This document shows, one piece after another, positions 8,261-18,200 of a stretch of 64,000 nt of DNA; position 1 is the stretch's first letter; every line of letters starts with the position of its first letter. The notes beneath the pieces are model-generated. The model worked only from the letters and a program-made list of their open reading frames with translations, made no database searches and was not told the DNA's origin. This DNA is from Patiriisocius sp047731265 (GTDB lineage: Bacteria > Bacteroidota > Bacteroidia > Flavobacteriales > Flavobacteriaceae): the NCBI RefSeq assembly GCF_047731265.1, contig NZ_CP159835.1, positions 2,604,001 to 2,668,000 on the forward strand, read 5' to 3'. The translations under genes and the position numbers were made by a program.

Positions 8261-10654
8261 ATGAAAAAACTTGTAACGACTTTATTAGTACTACTGATTT
8301 CAATTTCGGCATTTAGCCAAATTTTAGAGCCTGTAAAATGGACCACCGAAATAAAAAAAACAGGGGATGATACGTATGATTTGATGTGGCACGCTTCTAT
8401 TGAAGAAAATTGGCACTTATACAGCATACGACCTATCGGGGGTTTAGGGCCGTTCCCTACAGAATTTGAGTACAACAACGATAATAAAAAGTTTGAATTG
8501 GTAGGCGATTTAACAGAAAATGAACCACATACTAGTTATGATAAAATCTTTGAGATGGAACTTTCCTATCACGATCTCGAAGCAACCTTTACTCAAAAAA
8601 TAAAAGTTTTAGATCCTGCATTAGCAAAAATTACAGGAGAGATTATTTTCCAAACCTGTGATGATAAGCAATGTATTTTTCCGCAAAAAGGGTTCGAGTT
8701 TAATTTTGGGAGAGCGCATATATTTGGAGAAGAATCCCAAATGTTTGAACCCGTTACCTGGGAGACAGAAATTAGAAAAATAGGGGCAAACACCTACGAG
8801 CTTGTTTATACTGCTGCTATTGAAGACACATGGCATTTGTACTCTATAAATCCTTATGATTGGGAAGCAGATCCAACAGTAATTGGTCCAAACCCAACAT
8901 CGTTTAGAACAGATGACAAAGCGGTGGAAATGATTGGGGAGTTACAACAATTAGGAAAACCTAAAGTAAGCTATGATAAGGTGTTCGAAATGGATTTAGA
9001 ATACTTTGACAACAACGCGATTTTTCTACAAACAATTAAGGTAAAAGATGCTTCGGTAACTACTATTAGCACAACGATAGATTATCAGACCTGTGATGAT
9101 GAAAAGTGTATTTTTCCTGCGGCAGATTTTCAGTTTAAAGTACCCAGTCAAGATACAGAAATTGTTTCATCAAGGTCAGACGTAGATGCTAGTAGTGATG
9201 CTAAAGAGGAAAAAGAAGGGGACTCTAGAGGAATGTGGACTATCTTTTTTGTAGCATTTCTTTCCGGTTTTGCGGCACTGCTAACACCTTGCGTTTTCCC
9301 AATGATTCCACTAACAGTAAGTTTCTTCACCAAACAGAGTAAAAACAGAGCAGTAGGAATTAGAAATGCAATATTATATGGTGTTTCAATTGTAGTTATT
9401 TATGTTTTTTTAGGCTACGTAGTTACGAAGATATTTGGGGCAGACTCGCTTAACGCGCTGTCCACCAATGTTTGGTTTAATATTATATTCTTTGTACTTC
9501 TAGTTGTTTTTGCCGTATCGTTTTTAGGTGCTTTTGAGATAACATTACCACAATCTTGGGCAAATAAGGTAGATAGTAAAGCTGACAAAGGCGGTATTAT
9601 AGGAATCTTTTTTATGGCGCTAGCGCTAGCAGTAGTATCTTTCTCTTGTACAGGTCCTATAGTAGGCACTTTGCTTGTTGAAGCTGCTTCAAAAGGAGGT
9701 CTAGCTCCCGTTATAGGTATGTTTGGATTTTCACTGGCAATCGCTTTACCATTTGCATTGTTTGCAATGTTTCCAGGTTGGCTTAACTCATTACCTAAAA
9801 GTGGCGGTTGGCTTAATACGGTAAAAGTAGTACTTGGATTTTTAGAGTTGGCCTTAGCCTTTAAATTTTTATCACAAGCAGACCTTGTATTGCAAATGCA
9901 TCTTCTAGAAAGAGAAGTCTTTATTGCTATTTGGATTGCTGTTTTTGGAGCATTGGCCTTGTACCTCTTCGGGAAAATAAAACTTCCGCACGATGGTCCG
10001 CTTACTCATATTTCTGTAGGTAGAATGCTGTTAGGATTAGCGACATTAACATTTGTCGTTTATATGATTCCTGGTTTATGGGGTGCTCCTTTAAACTTAA
10101 TAAGTGCGTTCCCACCACCACAAGAATATAGTGAATCACCTTACGGGGTTGGTTTTTCTAAACTTGGAGGTGGAACTGCTGCGGCTCATTCTGAGCTGCC
10201 TGATGGAGGACATTTGATGGCGCCTCATGATATTTTACATTTCAAAGACTACGAGCAAGGTTTGGCATACGCAAAAGAAGTAGGTAAGCCAGTAATGATA
10301 GATTTTACGGGGTATGCCTGTGTTAACTGCCGTAAAATGGAACAAAATGTTTGGACAAAAGGAAATGTATTGTCTATTTTAAAAAATGAGGTGGTTTTAA
10401 TATCATTATATGTAGATGATAAAAGAGAGCTGCCAGAAGAGGAAAAATATACCAGTAAAGAAACGGGTAGAAAAGTAAAAACCATTGGTAATAAATGGAG
10501 TGATTTGCAGATTACACGCTACAAAGCAAATGCGCAGCCTTTATATATCTTAATGGATCACAATGAAGAGAACCTCGTTAAACCTGTAGGGTATACTCCA
10601 GATGTAGATGAGTATGAGAAATGGTTAAATGCTGGTATAGCAAATTTTAAATAA
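8261..10654 (+). CDS. dsbD: DsbD-type protein-disulfide reductase with duplicated N-terminal domain
   Basis: A 797-residue inner-membrane protein that carries reducing power from cytoplasmic thioredoxin to periplasmic substrates. After a signal peptide there are two similar periplasmic domains (residues about 20-145 and 160-292). Each begins with EPV.W.TEI and ends with a TCDD..CIFP motif. The membrane part (about 325-640) has LTPCVFPMIPLTVSFF and SFSCTGPIVGTLL, the two redox cysteines of DsbD-beta. The C-terminal thioredoxin domain carries CVNC (Cys687, Cys690). E. coli DsbD has a single N-terminal domain, so the tandem copy is unusual. The gene directly follows tilS and ends at a strong terminator. 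Confidence 0.9.
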   Translation: MKKLVTTLLVLLISISAFSQILEPVKWTTEIKKTGDDTYDLMWHASIEENWHLYSIRPIGGLGPFPTEFEYNNDNKKFELVGDLTENEPHTSYDKIFEMELSYHDLEATFTQKIKVLDPALAKITGEIIFQTCDDKQCIFPQKGFEFNFGRAHIFGEESQMFEPVTWETEIRKIGANTYELVYTAAIEDTWHLYSINPYDWEADPTVIGPNPTSFRTDDKAVEMIGELQQLGKPKVSYDKVFEMDLEYFDNNAIFLQTIKVKDASVTTISTTIDYQTCDDEKCIFPAADFQFKVPSQDTEIVSSRSDVDASSDAKEEKEGDSRGMWTIFFVAFLSGFAALLTPCVFPMIPLTVSFFTKQSKNRAVGIRNAILYGVSIVVIYVFLGYVVTKIFGADSLNALSTNVWFNIIFFVLLVVFAVSFLGAFEITLPQSWANKVDSKADKGGIIGIFFMALALAVVSFSCTGPIVGTLLVEAASKGGLAPVIGMFGFSLAIALPFALFAMFPGWLNSLPKSGGWLNTVKVVLGFLELALAFKFLSQADLVLQMHLLEREVFIAIWIAVFGALALYLFGKIKLPHDGPLTHISVGRMLLGLATLTFVVYMIPGLWGAPLNLISAFPPPQEYSESPYGVGFSKLGGGTAAAHSELPDGGHLMAPHDILHFKDYEQGLAYAKEVGKPVMIDFTGYACVNCRKMEQNVWTKGNVLSILKNEVVLISLYVDDKRELPEEEKYTSKETGRKVKTIGNKWSDLQITRYKANAQPLYILMDHNEENLVKPVGYTPDVDEYEKWLNAGIANFK

Positions 10655-10674
10655 CACCTTGAATAATAATTGTT

Positions 10675-10706
10675 AAGTCCTGTTTATATAGACAGGACTT
10701 TTTTTA
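10675..10706 (+). terminator. Terminator after dsbD
   Basis: A 9-bp perfect stem (AAGTCCTGT / ACAGGACTT) with an 8-base loop followed by seven T residues, 20 bases after the dsbD stop. Confidence 0.9.
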
Positions 10707-10838
10707 ACAAAAAAGAGCACTACTTTAAAAGTAGCGCTCTAAACAAACCTAATGGAACTTAGTAAATCTAAAAAATTATCAAACACTACTCTAAATCCCC
10801 ATTACAAAATAGTATTTAATAAACATATTACTAATTCA
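10707..10838 (-). ncRNA. Candidate minus-strand small RNA, about 130 nt
   Basis: On the minus strand a consensus promoter (TTG, 20-base spacer, TACTTTTG; plus coordinates 10843-10873) points leftward. About 130 bases downstream lies a hairpin (10714-10723 / 10731-10740, 10 bp with one mismatch) followed on that strand by a T run. No open frame longer than an 11-codon ATG frame lies between, so a stand-alone non-coding transcript is the simplest reading. It converges with the dsbD terminator. No known RNA family is recognised. Expression is unproven. Confidence 0.45.
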
Positions 10839-10842
10839 CTTT

Positions 10843-10873
10843 CAAAAGTAATACCCTCTTTCTTTTAACACAA
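10843..10873 (-). promoter_or_regulatory. Minus-strand consensus promoter
   Basis: Reading the minus strand: TTG (10873-10871), a 20-base spacer, then TACTTTTG (10850-10843). This is a full match to the Bacteroidota TTG-N(17-23)-TAnnTTTG pattern in a region with no minus-strand gene. Confidence 0.5.
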
Positions 10874-10970
10874 TAGGTGTTTATACCTGTTTTTTAAAAT
10901 AAGCGTTTTAGTCAAACGGACCTTTTATAATTAACAAAACATTAATTAACATAGTGTAATAATTATTCAT

Positions 10971-11995
10971 TTGATTAGTAGTTTCACGCTAAAAGTAAAA
11001 TTAATATGCGGTATAGTTTTGTTTTTTGTGGTATCTACTTTTTCTTACGCTATTACTAACAATACGTCAAAAAGCAATAACTTAAACGGTTTAATTCCTA
11101 AAGTCCAACTTCCTAATTTAAAGCTTAAAATTATAGAAAATGAAGCCATAGTTGGTAAACTACATCGCTATGATTCTTTTCCAACAAAATACATCACACC
11201 ACGAACAGTAGATATTTGGCTTCCTAATAATTACGATATCTCAAAAAAATATACTGTATTGTATATGAATGATGGTCAAGATCTTTTTGATCCAATGGTA
11301 GATTTTAGAAAGTCAGAAATGGAAATTGACGAATCTATTACAAGACTTATAAAAGAGGCTAAAATAAAAGATGCCATTGTTGCAGGGGGTATATAATATT
11401 AGCAGTGAGCGCACACAAGATTACTTTCCTCAAAAACCCATCGATTTACTTCCAGTAAAGACAAAGGACTCTTTAATTAAAATGGTAAGATCGATTGATA
11501 GAGATTTTAAAATAAACTCTGATAATTACCTAAACTTTATAACAAAGGAACTCAAGCCTTACGTTGATGCAGAGTACTCTTCTGCTATAGATAATCAAAA
11601 TACGTACTTGGCAGGAGTAAGTATGGGAGGTTTGATATCGATGTATGCAGTTTGTCAATATCCAGAAATTTTTGGCGGTGCCATAGGCATGAGTACCCAT
11701 TGGGTTGGAGCAGTGCCGAGTACTGGAAATCCAATGCCAGCAGCCTTCTTTGATTATATGCGAAAAAAATTTACCATCACCAGTCGCAAATAAATTTTAT
11801 TTTGATTTTGGAAATATAGGGCTTGATAAGTTCTATACACAATACGAAGAAGAAGTAAATAGTGTTTTTGCCGATGCTAGTTATTCATCAAAATTATTTC
11901 AGATTTTAAAATTTGATGGCGATACTCATAATGTAACATATTGGCAGCCAAGTTTCCCAGATGCCATACAAATGATGATCGGCATTGAGAATTAG
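10971..11995 (+). pseudogene. Alpha/beta-hydrolase esterase broken by two frameshifts
   Basis: Three consecutive frames together encode one secreted esterase of the PF00756 (esterase D/feruloyl esterase-like) type. Frame one has a signal peptide, TVDIWLPNNYD and YMNDGQDLFD. Frame two has the nucleophile elbow AGVSMGG and the PEIFGGAIGMS segment. Frame three has the probable catalytic His in GDTHNVTYW. The first shift falls in a G5 run near 11385-11389 and the second in an A7 run near 11763-11769. In both cases removing one base restores a continuous protein of about 340 residues. The start is a TTG. Either the gene is decaying or the two runs were miscounted in sequencing. It sits just upstream of the glucan-locus regulator. 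Confidence 0.8.
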
Positions 11996-12069
11996 AAATT
12001 AGTGACATTCGATTTAAATTATTTGAGAATGCGGCCCTATTTTTTATAAAATGAGGTTGGAATATGATT

Positions 12070-12077
12070 TAATTTTG
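12070..12077 (+). promoter_or_regulatory. Candidate -7 box for the glucan-locus regulator
   Basis: TAATTTTG matches TAnnTTTG 32 bases before the start. No -33 TTG is seen at the normal spacing. Confidence 0.35.
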
Positions 12078-12108
12078 CAGATATTTATAATACTTTTAAA
12101 TTTAAAAT

Positions 12109-14913
12109 ATGTGGATGCGATTTTTTAAAACTTTATCTTTCTTTGTTATATCTATAAGTTCAGCTTGTTTTTCTCAGGAATTACCTCCCATACTCAATTA
12201 TACATCTACTAATTATGGTGCTGGTAATCAAAACTGGGCTATTACACAAAACGATGAAAAATTTATTTATGCAGCTAATAACGATGGTTTATTAGAATAT
12301 AATGGCACTAACTGGAAGCTATATCCTTCCTCCAATAATACTATAACACGTTCGGTTCTTGCTGTAAAAGATAAGGTTTATAGTGGAAGTTATATGGATT
12401 TTGGTTTTTGGAAAAAAAACTTGCAAGGAACACAAGAATACACTTCACTCGCAGATTCTTTAAAACTAATTGAGGATGAACAATTTTGGAATATTCTGGA
12501 ATATGAAAACTGGATTCTTTTTCAATCTTTAAATAGAATTTATATATATGATACCTTAACAAGTGGCGTATCAATTATTAATTCAAAAGAGAATATCAAT
12601 AAAATATTTAAGGTTAATGAGGTTATTTATTTTCACGTAATTGGTGAGGGACTTTATACCGTTAATAACGGTAAAAAGTCACTAATTAGTGATGCCAGCC
12701 TTTTTAAGAATGATTTAATCGTTGGGGTTTTTAATATTAATGGTGATTTACTCTGTGTGAGTCAGCAAAGTGGTATTTATAAAATTAATGATACTGTTCT
12801 TGAAATTTGGGATGCTTCAGTCAATCAAAAAATTAAGGACTTAAATATTTACACCTCCATTAAACTTCGGGATGAGTCAATTCTCTTAGGGACCATTTCC
12901 AACGGTATTTTGAAATTTACCAGTAAAGGCGTTCCAGTGTTTACAATAAATCAATATAATGGTTTGGCCGATAATACGGCATTGTCCCTTTTTGAAGATG
13001 TTAAAAATAATGTTTGGGTAGGTTTAGACAACGGAATTGATTGTATTAATGTCGCTTCTCCTGTTTTAAGCTATGTGGATCGTTCTGGGAGTATAGGAAC
13101 GACTTACGCATCAACAGTATATAAGGGAAACCTTTACTTAGGGACAAATCAAGGACTTTTTTATAAAAAATTACAGTCTCAAGATACTTTTACACTTATA
13201 GAGGGAACAAATGGTCAAGTATGGGATCTTTCTGTAATAGATGAAACACTGTTTTGTGGTCATAATAGAGGTACATTTATTATTGAAAATTTTCAAGCAG
13301 AATTAATTTCAGCTGAAATGGGAACTTGGATAATTAAAAAAATCCCAGGAAATAGTCAACTTTTACTTCAAGGAAGTTATAGTGGATTGAACGTTCTACA
13401 AAAAAAAGAGGGTACTTGGGAATGGCGAAATAAAATTGCAGGATTTGATAATTCATCGAGATATATAGAGTTTTTTGACCAAAGTAAAATTTTGGTAAGC
13501 CATGAATATAAAGGGGTATATGAAATTGAATTAGATCAATCATTTAACAGAGTTCTTTCTGTCAAAAAAAATGAAAGTGTTTCAAAAGGTGCTAATTCAA
13601 GTTTAGTTTATTTCGATAAGGGTATTGTTTACGCCAATGAAGAAGGTGTTTTTAAGTATAAACCTGAAGAAGAAGTTTTCGAGAAAGTACTATTATTATC
13701 ATCAGTTTTTGATGAGGACACTTATACATCTGGTAAATTAGTAGTCGATGATGCATTCAATTTATGGGTTTTCACTCAAAATTATATCAATATCATTTCA
13801 AAACAACCATTAAACGACAGCTACAAAATAAAAAAGATAGCGATACCTCAAGGTTTACGTCAGGAAATGAAGGGGTTTGAAAATATATTTGAGATAAATC
13901 CCAATCTATACCTGTTCGGGAATTCAAATGGGTATCTCATTCTTAATCTTGATAACTTAACCCAAGAATCAGAAAATGATATTTTTCTTAACGAAATCAC
14001 CGTAGGTACTTCAAAAGAAAATTTAATTAGGATTGCAGATACGGTTTCATCATTTAAAGCCAGCAAAAATTTTATATCATTTAAATATAGCGTTCCTGTA
14101 TATAGTAAATTTTTTAAAGTGAGCTATAAATATAACCTTATCCATAATGGTAAGACCAGCTTCAGCCATTGGTATAATAATAGTGATGTCTCTTTTGAAA
14201 ATTTAGAACACGGTGATTATATCTTTAAGGTACAAGCAAAAATTAATAATACGATATTAGATAGCCAGGCGGAGCATAGTTTTACTATACAGCGGCCTTG
14301 GTATTTGAGTATAACAGCAATTATTGTTTATGTTATAATATTAATATTATTTTTCATCATTATCAATTCATCGTATAAACGATATTATAGAAAACAACGA
14401 AAGGATTTACTCGAAAAACGGGATCGACAAGGAGCTATGAAGGACCTTGCGTCACAAAAAGAGATTATTCAATTAAGAAATGAAAAACTTCGGCAAGAGA
14501 TTGATGCACGCAACAGAGAGTTAGCGATATCAACTATGAGTATGATAAAGAAGAACAATGTTTTAAACGAGTTTAAGGAAGATCTTTTAATGCTAGATAC
14601 AGATAAAAACTTGAAACCACTATTAGATAAAATTGATAATTCAATAAACGACAAAGAAGATTGGAAGTTTTTTGAAGAAGCTTTTAATCACGCTGACAAG
14701 GATTTTTTCAAAAAAGTAAAATCATTGCATCCAGAATTAACTCCTAATGATCTTCGAATGTGTGTTTACTTAAGGCTAAATCTTTCATCGAAAGAAATTT
14801 CACCACTACTTAATATTACATTCAGAAGTGTAGAGGTTAAGCGGTATCGCCTCAGGAAAAAAATGAATCTTTCGCATGATATTAGCCTGACAAATTATAT
14901 TCTTGAATTATAA
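12109..14913 (+). CDS. Membrane-spanning Reg_prop/Y_Y_Y sensor with LuxR-type HTH
   Basis: A 934-residue one-component regulator. A signal peptide is followed by a periplasmic beta-propeller made of Reg_prop-like repeats (about 25-640; for example NNVWVGLDNGID), and a Y_Y_Y domain (about 650-725) with FSHWYNNSDVSFENLEHGDY. One transmembrane helix follows (about 733-758), then a charged coiled coil (about 765-830) and a C-terminal LuxR-like HTH with LTPNDLRMCVYLRLNLSSKE and RSVEVKRYRLRKKM. Unlike hybrid two-component systems it has no histidine kinase or receiver. Homologous layouts act as SusR-like activators of polysaccharide loci. Its position directly before the glucan genes makes it their likely regulator. 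ATG 12115 is an alternative start. Confidence 0.85.
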   Translation: MWMRFFKTLSFFVISISSACFSQELPPILNYTSTNYGAGNQNWAITQNDEKFIYAANNDGLLEYNGTNWKLYPSSNNTITRSVLAVKDKVYSGSYMDFGFWKKNLQGTQEYTSLADSLKLIEDEQFWNILEYENWILFQSLNRIYIYDTLTSGVSIINSKENINKIFKVNEVIYFHVIGEGLYTVNNGKKSLISDASLFKNDLIVGVFNINGDLLCVSQQSGIYKINDTVLEIWDASVNQKIKDLNIYTSIKLRDESILLGTISNGILKFTSKGVPVFTINQYNGLADNTALSLFEDVKNNVWVGLDNGIDCINVASPVLSYVDRSGSIGTTYASTVYKGNLYLGTNQGLFYKKLQSQDTFTLIEGTNGQVWDLSVIDETLFCGHNRGTFIIENFQAELISAEMGTWIIKKIPGNSQLLLQGSYSGLNVLQKKEGTWEWRNKIAGFDNSSRYIEFFDQSKILVSHEYKGVYEIELDQSFNRVLSVKKNESVSKGANSSLVYFDKGIVYANEEGVFKYKPEEEVFEKVLLLSSVFDEDTYTSGKLVVDDAFNLWVFTQNYINIISKQPLNDSYKIKKIAIPQGLRQEMKGFENIFEINPNLYLFGNSNGYLILNLDNLTQESENDIFLNEITVGTSKENLIRIADTVSSFKASKNFISFKYSVPVYSKFFKVSYKYNLIHNGKTSFSHWYNNSDVSFENLEHGDYIFKVQAKINNTILDSQAEHSFTIQRPWYLSITAIIVYVIILILFFIIINSSYKRYYRKQRKDLLEKRDRQGAMKDLASQKEIIQLRNEKLRQEIDARNRELAISTMSMIKKNNVLNEFKEDLLMLDTDKNLKPLLDKIDNSINDKEDWKFFEEAFNHADKDFFKKVKSLHPELTPNDLRMCVYLRLNLSSKEISPLLNITFRSVEVKRYRLRKKMNLSHDISLTNYILEL

Positions 14914-15234
14914 GCTTCGTAACACCCTTATTTTACCCATACATAAACACAACAGGCGCTTCAGTTGTTGCTTTTTTCTTAAAATTAACATAAAAGAGGA
15001 TTTCACACAATATGAATAAGAGCCTAGCCTAATTGGAGATTTCATAATTTTCGGCAGGAGATATTATTGTGTATATTTTTTATTGTGGTGTTTTTTATCA
15101 TTTTCACATACAATAGGTCATATATTTACACTTACGAGTGATTTTAATGCATTTCCTTAGGTTATAGGGAAGTTCATTGTAATAAGTTGCTAGATTGATT
15201 GCCAAAAAATTAGACTAACTCAAACAATAAAAGA
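14914..15234. other. Intergenic leader of the outer-membrane glucan operon
   Basis: These 321 bases hold no gene. A weak hairpin with a T tract near 14955-14975 may end the regulator transcript. No exact TAnnTTTG box is present. A single AACTCAAA half-site near 15217 resembles one arm of the palindrome at 21289-21306. The promoter must lie here but cannot be placed. Confidence 0.5.
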
Positions 15235-18200
15235 ATGAAAAACAATTTCTTAAGATTAATTCTCTTTTTATTTATTACATCAACATTTGGCCAAGTTGAT
15301 AAAATTGAAGTGATAAATAACAGCGACGGAATTAAATTAACCGTTAACGGAAAAGATTTTATGATTAATGGTATGAATTGGGATTATGTGCCGATTGGAA
15401 CCAATTATTCATATAATTTATGGTCTAAGTCTGACAGCTTTATTAAAACAGCACTCGACACCGAAATGAGCTTACTCAAAAATATGGGTGTAAACGCAAT
15501 TAGAGTTTATACTGGTATGCAGCCAAAATGGGTTAAATACATTTATGAGAATTATGGTATATATACTATGATCAATCATTCTTTTGGCCGCTATGGATTA
15601 ACACTAAACGGAACTTGGATTCCAAACACAGAGTATTCAGATCCTGAAACGCAGAGATATCTTATAAACGAGGCTATTAATATGGCCAATGATTTTAAAG
15701 ATACGCCTGGGCTTCTTTTATTCATGTTAGGGAACGAAAACAACTATGGTCTTTCTTGGGGCGGTGCAGCAACAGAGGATATTCCAATCGAAACTGAAGG
15801 GACTGTTATTACAAGAGCGAGATCGATGTATAAGCTCATGAATGAAGCCGTATTGAAGATAAAAAAAATAGACAGTAAACATCCTGTAGCTATCTGTAAT
15901 GGTGATTTATTGTATTTAGATTTAGTAGCTGAGCATCTTCCGGCTATGGATATATATGCTACAAACATGTATAGGGGTGAATCCTTTGGTGATGCTTTTG
16001 ATAGAGTTAAGAATGAGCTTAATAAACCAATAATGTTTGCTGAATTTGGTTCAGACGCCTTCAATGCTATAAAAAACAAAGAGGATCAGAAAATGCAGGC
16101 TTATTATATGGTAGAGAATTGGAATGAAATTTATTCCAATGCCGCAGGTTTAGGTAAAGCACAAAACTCGTTAGGTGGTTTTACATTTCAATGGGCAGAT
16201 GGCTGGTGGAAAGATGGACAAACTAAAGATTTAGATATTCATAATACTCGAGGAATTTGGACAAGTGGTGGCTATACACTAGATACGGAAAACGGTTCAA
16301 AAAACATGAATGAGGAATGGTTTGGTATATGTGCAAAAGGACCAACAGATGCAAGAGGACTTTTCGATTTGTATCCGCGTGCGTCATATTATGCTTTAAA
16401 AGAAGCACACCAATTAAATCCTTATGGTGAAGGGGTAGATCTAGATTTTGTTCAAAATCACTTTAAGAATATTAATTTAATGGATGCCGTTTTGCGTGCT
16501 AGAGGAGATAAAGCAGCCCTTGGTGGTAGTGATACAGAGAAGCTGAGGATTAGTCGACTTAGTGCAAATTTCACGACGTTTAATACTGGTGGTAGCCTAA
16601 TCACTACGCCAGACACACCAGATCCTAGTGGAAACACATTTCCAAATCAATTGGGGTTTGATCATATGCAATCTTATTTTGTTGGGATTGAAGGAAACCC
16701 GTCATCAAATATGAGAGCTAACGTTAATTTCAACGTTATTGGTAAAGTAGCTGAGAATCCAATTGATGAGATTTTTTACGAAAATAGAGGCAGACCAGTA
16801 ACTATGATTGATGGAAACAATCAAGAGGTTATTGTGAATGATATAAATAGAGTGAACGTTTATGATGCAGAATTTGAATGGAATGCAAAAGATTTTGACT
16901 TAAGGGGATTTTATAGAACGGGTCATTACCATTGGCAATATGAGGGAGATTTCTTTGGTCTATACCCAGAGGCAAATTATGGACCTAATTTAGATATTTA
17001 TGGTGGTGAAATTTTAGGCGCTGAAATAGATGGGAAAGGTATCTTTGATGGTTTAAAAGCGGCTATTGGACCTCAATTATGGTGGGGTGCAAATCCAACT
17101 ATGTTATTCAAATACCAACGAAATTTTGGAGAATTTAAAGTTGCGGGTATTTATCATAGAGATATTGAGAGAGAGATACAATTTGATGAAAATGGACAAC
17201 GTGTTTTAAATCAAAATCAAGTTCGAAGTGGTGTTATTCCTGGTTTTCCTATGGAAAGAGCAACGATTGCTGTGGAGAGAGACTTCGGGAATATTGGTTT
17301 AACCGTAGGTGGTATTTGGGGTGGTAGACCGTTAAACGGCAGCTCTTTTCAAGATGTAAGAGATGGTATTGTGTTTAAAGATGAAATTAAGGGTGATGAT
17401 AATTGGGGTGGTAAAGCCAAAATCACCTATCAAAAAGGAGCAATTAATTGGTATGGTCAAGGCGCAGTAATGGGATTAGTTGCTGGAGGTGGAGCAGACG
17501 CTACAAGAACCTTTACTGGATGGCAATTAAAAGATACGGGTAGCGGAAACCAAGCAAACCTCTTGACAGGTTTTACCTACACTATTGGCGATTTTCAAAT
17601 TGCACCTAACTTTTTATGGCAAAAACCATTGGTGGATGCAATGCCAAACAATGTTAACGCACCTGGTCGTCTAAGAAACTTTATAGATGATCCATTTGCT
17701 GTTCGTGCTAACCGAGAAACTCAAGCTGGTGAATTGCTATTAACATTTGATCCAACACCCGGTACTTGGATGTATGAATGGGATAACGACAGGGCAGAAG
17801 ATGCTATATTTGCAATGAATTTAGGGTTTGTATACCGTCATCTTCCAACAACAATGGATGCTCATATTGGTTTTCTTGCTTCTCGTGAGTTCTTTGCATT
17901 TAATTCCGCAGCACCAGCAGAAGACTTATGGGAGATTCATACAAGAATGGTTTCTAAACTAACATCAGATTTAGGGCTTATAGGGAATTTCTATTACGGT
18001 AATGGACAAGCTAATGGAGATAGTGAAAGATTAATTAAGCGATTTGGTGGAAATATAAGGGCTATTTATAAGACAATGAAATTAGAAACTCATGTTAAAA
18101 TTAATGATTGGGGACCTTTTGATTATCATAGAGATTTTAACTTGACGTACCCAGTGCAATTGATGTTAGATTTATCTACCTCACTAGGAAAGCCAGATTG

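Noticed and set aside
11371..11995. Two separate small proteins after the first esterase frame
   Set aside because: Their sequences join into one esterase when a single base is removed from each of two homopolymer runs, so they are parts of one broken gene.
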